Origin: Vanrija pseudolonga
Lineage: Eukaryota > Basidiomycota > Tremellomycetes > Trichosporonales > Trichosporonaceae
DNA: 64,000 nucleotides
Reading direction: 5' to 3'
Assembly: GCF_020906515.1 (NCBI RefSeq)
Contig: NC_085849.1
Coordinates: 3,968,001 to 4,032,000, forward strand
Under the pieces are notes generated by a model. The model saw nothing but the letters and a program-made list of their open reading frames with translations, was not told the DNA's origin and did not search any database. Below are positions 54,827 to 64,000 of the stretch, piece after piece. Within the stretch, counting starts at the first letter, position 1. Each line of letters starts with the position of its first letter. Both the position numbers and the translations under genes were made by a program.

Positions 54827-56920
54827 GGCCGTGGGTTGTTGCAGTCTTGGATGTCGGTTTGCCGTCGTGGGTACACGGTTGTAGTTGTGTGGTGCTCCCA
54901 TCCCAGGCAGCCAGGCGCCCTATATTCCACTAAACCCGTCATCGTCGGCAACTATAGCAGGCCGGATTTTGCCCCAATAATCTGGAATTTTATAACGTGT
55001 CATTTTGTTTTGGCGGTATCACGGGCTCCAGACTGCACTTTAGCCTGGTCGGGCATCAAACACGACGCGTCGTGGGTGACGAGAAGACGACTGGGATGAG
55101 CTAAAAAGGCGACGCCACTAGCTGCACCAGCTGCACCACCGCTGTCCCGGGCAAAAGACATGGGGCGGTCATGGGCTAACAGTAGACGGGCATGAGGAGG
55201 TCGTGACACAACAATGATAACCACTCTCGTGATCGGACATTGGCGAGGCTGGCTCTGAACGATATATTAAACAAGGCCGGGCCCAATGAAAACGGGCACT
55301 GTGGTGGTGCGGTGCTGCTAGTCGGGCAAGGCAAGAAGAAAGAGCCTCATCATTGACGATCTTTGGTGGGGGCCCAGTTGGCAGCACAGCCGAGCAACAA
55401 GGCGTGCATGCTACGCAGGTGCAGCGTCACAGGCCCGCGCGCGAGCAGGCGCGTGCACACGCGCGCGCGCGCAACTTACTTATCCGCGTTTGCGGCCTGC
55501 GGGCGCCGAGCAAGTCAGACACGCGCCCATTCTCACAGCCATCGGCAGGTCCGGATACGCTGGATCTTGTCGCCAATCACTGCACTGTTGCTGCTGGCTG
55601 GTGGGCTGGTGGCTGGTGGCTGGTGGCTGCAGGCTGCAGGAGGCTGCTCGCATCCGTCGCATACGAACAAGGAGAGTCGAGTCAGGCGGTCGCTGCGGCG
55701 CGCTGCGGCGAGCTGCGAGCACAGGCTCCCACGAGCGACACCGCCTGATGAAGCCAAGCAAGCCCCCCTGCCATCCATTGCCTGGCCATCTGCGTGACCG
55801 ACACGCAACTTTGGCGTCACTGGCGGCGCCATCCGTGGGCCCGAACCTGGCTGATCGACCGACGGGGTCTGCGCGGCGGCGCTTGCTCGCTCTGGCTTGC
55901 TTGCTCGCTCGCTCGCTCGCACCTGCCCGCCTGCTCGCTCTCCTCACTTAATGCATGTATCCTGAGGTATGTGCTGGTGCGAAAGAATGATGTGTGGTGG
56001 GAAGTGGGAGGCTGCCACTGCTCGCCTGTGAGTGATTTCAGGGACCAGGGCAGGGCCATTGGCCAGGGTAGTTCGTTTTGCGACGCGCCGCCCGTCGCGC
56101 CGCTGGCGAGGCGCGCCGCGACGACTACGACGAGCAGCCAGCCAAGTCAGTTTCGAGGGTCGCCATGTATGGGTGTGTGTGTGTGGGTAGGTGGCCGGGG
56201 GTGTTTACGTCCCTTGAGGACGGTTTCAGTGCTGTTGCGTGTGTGGCCAGGCCAGGCTGGCTCCAGCACTACAACCTTGCAGGGTGCATGCGACCCAGAG
56301 TGAGGTTGCCGCCGGGAGGAAGAGAGACACAAGCACAAGCTGATACACCGAGGGAAGCAGTGGCGGCTGCCTGCGGGAGGATGCCTGCCTGGCCAGCAGG
56401 GAATGCGGCGGGGGTAAGAGGGGAGAGAGAGTGAGGGAGGATCCATCGACGGGGGCATGTTCGCGCACGCAGCACACGGCCACACGGGCTGGGCTTGTGG
56501 TGCTCGGTGGGTGCAAGACAAGGCGAGGCTCAGTGCGGGCTCGGCTGTCCTCTTTGCATGCACGCTCGAGCAGCGCGGCATTCAAGGTGTGCCCATGCTT
56601 GTGATTGATTGCTGCCCGCGCTGGCGCGACGCCACGCCCCGCTCAGCCGCGGCAGTGCAATGCAGCGGCTTGGCTGATTGATACAGACGACAGACATGAC
56701 GGCCCACACGGAACACGGCTGGCTGGCTGGCTGCCCACTCACACTCACACCCACCTACCCTGGCTGGCACCAATCACACCAAAACAACACGCCACCCAAC
56801 TGTAATAATATCCTGAACGTCAACTTCAAGGTCCACAACTGGCAACAGCTTTTTTGGCTTTCACACAAGCAGTTTACACGACACAAGAGACGCCCTGCAT
56901 GCATAGCCATCTATTCTTAC

Positions 56921-57234
56921 ACTCTTCATCCCCCCCCCCCCTCCCCCTTCGCATCGCTTGTCACTCGCCGTTGCAAAAGACAATTTGTGTGTGTGTGTGT
57001 TGCACTCATTCCACTCGGACCTCTCCCGATCTTCTCTGGTTTGTCGTTGGTGCCCCTTTCGTCGCAAGCCCCTCTCGTTGCCCCCCCTCCCCCCCCCCCC
57101 TTCCTCCCATCCCTTGCCGCCCGCCTGCCGCCGCCGCCGCCGTCGCTGTGCCGTGCCATTTCCTTTCTTCCTATAAGTCCTCCCCTCGCAACATTAGACT
57201 TGCACTCTCTTCTCTTTCTCCATACACAACCTCG
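56921..57234 (+). promoter_or_regulatory. Pyrimidine-rich GFA1 leader/core promoter
   Basis: Plus-strand C/T-rich block with runs of ten or more C, ending at the predicted leader-intron donor at 57235. Similar to the block before the chitin deacetylase gene. Confidence 0.45.
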
Positions 57235-57875
57235 GTAAGTCGTCGTCCAGCGTCCCAAGCTTGTCTACGATCGAGTCTTCGCATCCTAGGCGCCAGCGCG
57301 CGACTGCACTCGCACCGTTGCGCAACGCCCGCAACATTCCTACCGTTTCCACGTCACCGACCGAGTGTTTGGCGTGTTTGTGCAATGCGGGCTGCCCCGC
57401 CCCGCCCACCACGCTTGGCAACCTCGGCGCGGTAGATGGCGTTGGAAGCGGTGAAGGTGGCCCACGCCCCATTAGCGGTGTTCTCACAGAGCCCGCTTTG
57501 AGACGGTGGGCTAGATCCACGACCCCGCGGCACGCGTTCTCGTATCATAAGCCATCTCGGTGTTGCCGTCGGTCGAAGCTGTGCTAACATTCGCTCCTCA
57601 TCGCCTCATCGGATTTCATTGCAATATCCAAACCGCACAACGTATCGCTCTCGCACCGGTTGTCCTGTACGCCCATTGCTATATTTACGTGCATATCGAC
57701 GTCTTGCAACTTTCTTCACACGTTTGTTACAACTCGCTGGAACCATCTCGACCCCACCCACCACCTTATCTGTTTGCCTCCACGTTTCAATTGCGACTCC
57801 CGTTCAAACTCGCACCCCAACCCGCCATTGGCCCTCCGTGACGTTCTGCTTGGACCTCTCCGTTCTGATCGACAG
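57235..57875 (+). other. Predicted 5'-UTR intron of GFA1
   Basis: GTAAGT at 57235 follows the pyrimidine block, and TTCTGATCGACAG ends at 57875, twelve bases before the GFA1 ATG. The donor matches the consensus and the acceptor has a CTGAT branch-like site. If real it is 641 nt, about fifteen times the usual intron here. Leader introns are common in highly expressed basidiomycete genes. Confidence 0.5.
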
Positions 57876-57887
57876 ATCTGAGCAACA

Positions 57888-60297
<2,410 letters not shown>

Positions 60298-61232
60298 GCG
60301 GTGGGCCGCCAAGCGACGCCGACGCGCGCGAAAAGTGTCGCGAGCCGACGGGTCGAGACCGCACACATTCATGGATAATGACCGCATTGATTCTCCGTAT
60401 GTAATCATGATATTTCAGCGAGCCGCAGGTCTGCGAGCGGAGCGAGCAGGCCGGGTGGGGGTGGAGTGGGAGTGGGCGGTGGTCGAGGTGGCAGCCGCCG
60501 CCTCGGGGTGGGCTGCGAGCGGAGAGAGCAGGCTGTGTGACGGAGCAGACTGGTTAGCCGTGAGCGGGGGTTGTGGGCGGAGGGCGCAGTCCGCCGAGGA
60601 GGGGAGAGATTGTCACGGGGTGGTTGTTTGTTTCAAAGAGAGTGTGGCCACGCAGCAGGCACCCGGAGGAGCACTGATTGCAGCAGTTGGCGCTGATAAG
60701 GGCGGTGGCGGGGCGTGGTTGTGGTCGCGGGCGTGGTCGCGGGCGTGGGCGTGTGGCCGAGAAGCGATCAGCGCGGTGGTAACGTCCAGCAGCCGACTGG
60801 GGCAAGGCGACGGCACGTCCCGTCCACAAGTCATGCCCGACGCGCAACTCGTGCCCGCCCGAGGCCACCGAAAGGGGCGAGCAGGTTATCAGAGCGAGGC
60901 GAGGCGCCGACACGCGCCCCGCCCCGCCCCGCCGCCACCTACACACACGCCGGTCGCACCCACGCTGCCCTGCCGATCGTTCGTGTCGAAGCCAAAGCAA
61001 AGAAGGGCAGAAGACGGGCGGGACAAAGCGGCCAGCCAGGCGGCCAGGCAGCGGTTCGCACCGCGCAATAATGGCTACTTGAAGCAGGAGCAGCAGCGGC
61101 GGCGGCCGTCAAGTCGACGACGGGAGACTACGACTCGACGACGTAACCTGACACAACACTCACTCGCTCACTCGCTCGCCGCCACCGTCACCCAGCGTCC
61201 ACCACCAACGGCATCAGCACGCACCTTGCGCC
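60298..61232. other. Intergenic between GFA1 and hypothetical gene
   Basis: 935 bp, GC-rich, with GAGCGAGC-type short repeats. No supported gene or RNA; frames that cross it start inside the region and overlap the next gene in other frames. Confidence 0.5.
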
Positions 61233-62441
61233 ATGGCCTGGCCGCACCCGCCACCGCTCCCGCCGCCAAACTACCTCCCCCTCTCGCCACCGGCCGCGGC
61301 GGCGCGCGACCCCGAGCTTGTCGCCACGCGGCAAGTCGCCCGCCCAAGGGGCCGCTGGCGGCGCGTGGGGCGCGCGATAGCGATCGGGCTGGACCAGCTG
61401 CTCTGCTGCGGCGGGTGCGGGGCCGGGCTTGAGGCCGCGCCGTCCCCGCGCACGCTGCCCATGCCCATGCCGTCCGACGCCGACCTCGACGCCGTGCGCC
61501 CGCGCCGCGCATACGGCCTGCGGCGCACCGACTCGGGCCATTCGATCTCCACGCTCCCGGCGTACGGGTACAAGCCTGCCCTTGGGGAAGAGAGCGTCAT
61601 GCGCCGCCACCGGGCGGAGAGCGCGTTCGGGGACGGCGCGTTGCCTGCGTATCCGCCGAGCATCATGCCGACTGTCTCTGAAGAGGGGGCGGGGGCGGTG
61701 GGCGAGGGGGAGGGCGGTGGCGACGAAGACGCGAGAGGGAGAAGCGGTAGACTGGCTGGGAGAAGACCGCGCAGCTGGCGGACGGGGAGATGGGCCTCGC
61801 TCGGCTCGTGGCGCTCGGCACGCAGCGTCGCCAGCACCGCCAGCGCCGTGTCCGCCGTGTCCGCCGCGAGCGCAGGCACCGCCGCGACGTGGGGCAGCGC
61901 GACGGACGCGTCGCACGCGTCGTACGCTACTGCGTGGAGCGGCGGCAGGACCAGACTCGCGACGGTCGAGGCGAGTCCGCCGTCCACGCCGCAGCTCAGC
62001 GTGCCGAGCTTGGCGCGCACGGAGAGCGGGCTCGCGCTCACGCCGACGCTGGCGGCGGGGGCACGGTCGCCACCCCGCGCACCGCCGCCGACGCGCTCGC
62101 CGTCGCCGTCACTCGCGACACACGCAGCGTCGACCCCGGCCCAGCGACCACCGTCGCCACGCACCCCAACCACGGGCACGCACTCCCCGCCCCGGACACC
62201 CTTCTACACGCCCCCGCCCGCGCCGCCGCCGAGTCCTGTCCTCCGCCGCCCTGCCCCGCGCGCCCACTTTGCAGACGAGGTGCGCGCCATGCCTCGTCTG
62301 TCGGACCCAGAGACAGAGGCAGAGGCAGCAGCAGCCGCGGCCACCACAGCGGCCACCGCCACCCCGCGGCGCCGCGCCACGTCGCCGCACGCCGCGCGCC
62401 ACTCGGCTTTCAACTCAGCGTCACTGTACCAAGCGGCCTGA
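61233..62441 (+). CDS. Hypothetical disordered protein, 402 aa
   Basis: Single open frame starting MAWPHPPPLPPPNYLPL in good context (GCC-ATGG). The protein is Ala/Pro/Ser/Thr-rich. A Cys-rich patch LLCCGGCGAG lies near residue 57. Two LPAY motifs (STLPAYGYKPA and ALPAYPPS) lie near residues 105 and 132, within a region often seen in tails of fungal plasma-membrane or trafficking proteins. The last 200 residues are low complexity, dominated by proline and alanine. I do not recognise a family. Frames on the other strand and other plus frames are also open over much of it (up to 463 aa), which weakens the case for this frame; the start context and LPAY-type motifs favour it. Confidence 0.45.
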   Translation: MAWPHPPPLPPPNYLPLSPPAAAARDPELVATRQVARPRGRWRRVGRAIAIGLDQLLCCGGCGAGLEAAPSPRTLPMPMPSDADLDAVRPRRAYGLRRTDSGHSISTLPAYGYKPALGEESVMRRHRAESAFGDGALPAYPPSIMPTVSEEGAGAVGEGEGGGDEDARGRSGRLAGRRPRSWRTGRWASLGSWRSARSVASTASAVSAVSAASAGTAATWGSATDASHASYATAWSGGRTRLATVEASPPSTPQLSVPSLARTESGLALTPTLAAGARSPPRAPPPTRSPSPSLATHAASTPAQRPPSPRTPTTGTHSPPRTPFYTPPPAPPPSPVLRRPAPRAHFADEVRAMPRLSDPETEAEAAAAAATTAATATPRRRATSPHAARHSAFNSASLYQAA

Positions 62442-63234
62442 CGCGCCTCGCTCTGCACTCGCCGGAGCTTTAGCCCTCGCCCTCACCCTCACCCTCCCCT
62501 CGCCCTCGCCTGGTGCCACAAGCCACCCGCCCCCCTGTCCCTTGTCACGACTGTCACGATCACGACTTCACGAACTACTCCAGGTGCCCACGAAGGGTGG
62601 GCGACGCCGCTGTGCGGGTGGGCGGACTGTAGAACCACAGACTTGCCAGAAGCGAGAGCCCGCCAAGCGAGGAACGCCAGAACCATGGCTCACTGCTGCC
62701 ACCGTTTTGCTTCTCTGCGAGCTCACACTGCGACGTCACAAATGCATTGTTGTTGATCTATGTTCCCGCTGGCGTGTCGTGCATACAAGTCCCCAGTATT
62801 GCCTGCCCATGGCTCTATAATTCCCAGGTGCTGCTGCTCACTGTTCATTCGTTTCTGGAACACCCTCCTCGCACCATGTAAGCCAGCACATGAGACCACT
62901 GCGCAAACATACCCAAAAGGCATCTTAACACGATCGGCTTCGCCGCTCGTGTCGTCAACACGCTGTCAGTGACGTCTGACAGAACCACTCTTTGCCCCAA
63001 CGGCCTTGTGCCACTGGAAAAAAAAAGTCCCGCGAGCCGTCACCCAGCCGGCCGGGGCACACTCTCTCACCACCACACTAGCTCACCCCCAACCCAACCC
63101 AACATCAAAGCTCACTCTTTCATCGCCGCCGCATCGTCGTCGTCGTCGTCTCGTCTCGGGCTCCACCAGCGCAGAGAACAGGTGCAACAGGCCCCCAGCG
63201 ACGCCGCGTGCTGCAAGCCCGACCGTCCACCACC
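62442..63234. other. Intergenic: promoter of the phosphotransferase gene
   Basis: 793 bp between two plus-strand genes. No gene is visible; CT-rich stretches lie in the last 200 bp before the next start. Confidence 0.5.
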
Positions 63235-64000
63235 ATGCGCCTCACAAAGGCCCACCTCGCCGGCCTCGACCAGTACAAGTACTCGGGTGTCGACAAGTCG
63301 ATCGTCTCGCGGCATGTGCTGGGGCACTGGTGGAACTGGCTCGTCACGCTCTTCCCGCGGACGCTGGCGCCGAACGCGGTGAGTGGATGCTTGGAGCGGG
63401 CGCGCAGAGCGCGCGGCCGCGACGGTGTCGGAGCGCAAAGGACCAGCCGCTAGCACGCCGGCAAGCCGACGACGACGCAAGCTCGGCGCTCCGCGTCGCC
63501 CTCGCCCTTTGCCGTTCCGGACCACATCCCGAGTTGACCGCTAACCCCCGCAGATCACCTTCCTCGGCCTTTGCTTCGTGTTCATAAACGTCGCGACGCT
63601 GCTCTGGTTCGACATCACCTACGAGGGCAAGGACCTGCCGCCATGGGTCTACTTTACGTGGGCATTTGGACTGTTTGCGTACCAGAGTGAGTGCGAGGTG
63701 GGCGAGCTGCGCGTGTAGTGTATCAGGCTGGAAGAAACACTGCTCACGCCACAGGCATGGACGCTATCGACGGAAAGCAGGCGCGTCGCCTCGGCATGGG
63801 CTCGGCGCTCGGGGAGATGTTCGACCACGGATGTGGTGAGTGTTGTGACGCGGTGCAGCACGGTGTGAGGTCCTCGTGTCCGAGGTGGTATCAGAGGCGG
63901 TGTCGGTGAGGTGGCGTGGATGAGAAGGAGCACCTCGGCAGTGCCTTTCGCTCCACGGCTCGACGCCGATCGCTCGACCTTTTGGCGATCACGACCATCG
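63235..64000 (+). CDS. Choline/ethanolamine phosphotransferase (partial)
   Basis: Last step of the Kennedy pathway, transferring phosphocholine or phosphoethanolamine from the CDP-alcohol to diacylglycerol in the ER. Visible exons are 63235-63378, 63554-63686 and 63755-63835. The N-terminus is MRLTKAHLAGLDQYKYSGVD, with the conserved LDQYKYSGVDKS followed by WWNWLVTLFPRTLAPNAITFLG. The CDP-alcohol phosphotransferase signature DG-x2-AR-x8-G-x3-D is seen as MDAIDGKQARRLGMGSALGEMFDHGC. The gene continues beyond the right edge; the fourth exon is not in the window, implying an intron over 160 nt. Specificity for choline or ethanolamine cannot be decided from this fragment. Confidence 0.92.

Larger units (their letters stand above)
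54827..57887. other. Divergent intergenic region with long GFA1 leader
   Basis: 3.06 kb between divergent TMEM135-like and GFA1 starts. It contains GCTC/GGCTG simple repeats (55610-55640, 55900-55925), a C-rich tract block (56930-57110) and the predicted GFA1 leader intron. No coding frame with splice or domain support was seen. Confidence 0.5.

Noticed and set aside
61271-62179. 302-aa minus-strand frame and a 463-aa plus-strand frame overlapping the hypothetical gene
   Set aside because: All frames are open here because of extreme GC. The other translations are Arg/Ala/Pro strings; the 61233 frame has the better start context and motif-like segments, though confidence stays modest.

Overview
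The window is nuclear DNA from a GC-rich, intron-rich basidiomycete yeast, most likely Tremellomycetes and probably Trichosporonales. Three things support this. Introns are mostly 35-50 nt, start with GTGAGT-like donors, and carry a CTGAC branch site a few bases before AG. Gene content is typical of Cryptococcus/Trichosporon relatives (Set1, a Dnf-type flippase, chitin deacetylase, a GAF hybrid histidine kinase, an F-box-like protein of a type common in this order). Predicted ubiquitin is identical to fungal ubiquitin. I recognised no tRNA, rRNA, CRISPR array, transposon or virus-derived element.

Layout. 1-8.9 kb: the N-terminal part of a Hem25-type mitochondrial carrier (-), an unrecognised 299-aa protein (+), Pol III subunit Rpc11 (-), an alpha/beta-hydrolase without its nucleophile (+), and a 1715-aa disordered protein (-). 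10.4-24.2 kb: secreted GH37 trehalase (-), F-box-like protein (+), Rrp7 (+), a mitochondrial K+/H+-exchange-related protein (-), Cbp4 (+) and a Dnf-type P4-ATPase (-). 25.9-39.9 kb: a PPR-like mitochondrial protein (-), an unrecognised 413-aa protein (+), Set1 (+) and a hybrid histidine kinase (-). 39.9-44.3 kb is the largest gene-free stretch. 44.3-54.8 kb: chitin deacetylase (+), 5MP/BZW translation regulator (-), a three-KH RNA-binding protein (-), ubiquitin-eS31 fusion (+) and a TMEM135-like membrane protein (-). 57.9-64 kb: glutamine-fructose-6-phosphate aminotransferase Gfa1 (+), a disordered hypothetical protein (+), and the start of a choline/ethanolamine phosphotransferase (+) cut by the window end.

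The genes are ordinary housekeeping and regulatory loci, not an operon-like or mobile system. Loose functional links exist. Gfa1 makes the amino-sugar precursor of chitin and the deacetylase turns chitin into chitosan. Rrp7, ubiquitin-eS31, Rpc11, 5MP and the KH protein all serve ribosome or RNA biology. Hem25, Cbp4, the K+/H+ protein and the PPR-like protein serve mitochondria. I found no clear new multi-gene system. The most unusual points are at protein level: a likely pseudo-hydrolase, an extra Met at the ubiquitin-eS31 junction, a degenerate second receiver in the histidine kinase, and a mixed-charge repeat in Set1. Intron boundaries were read by eye and checked for frame consistency across most genes.
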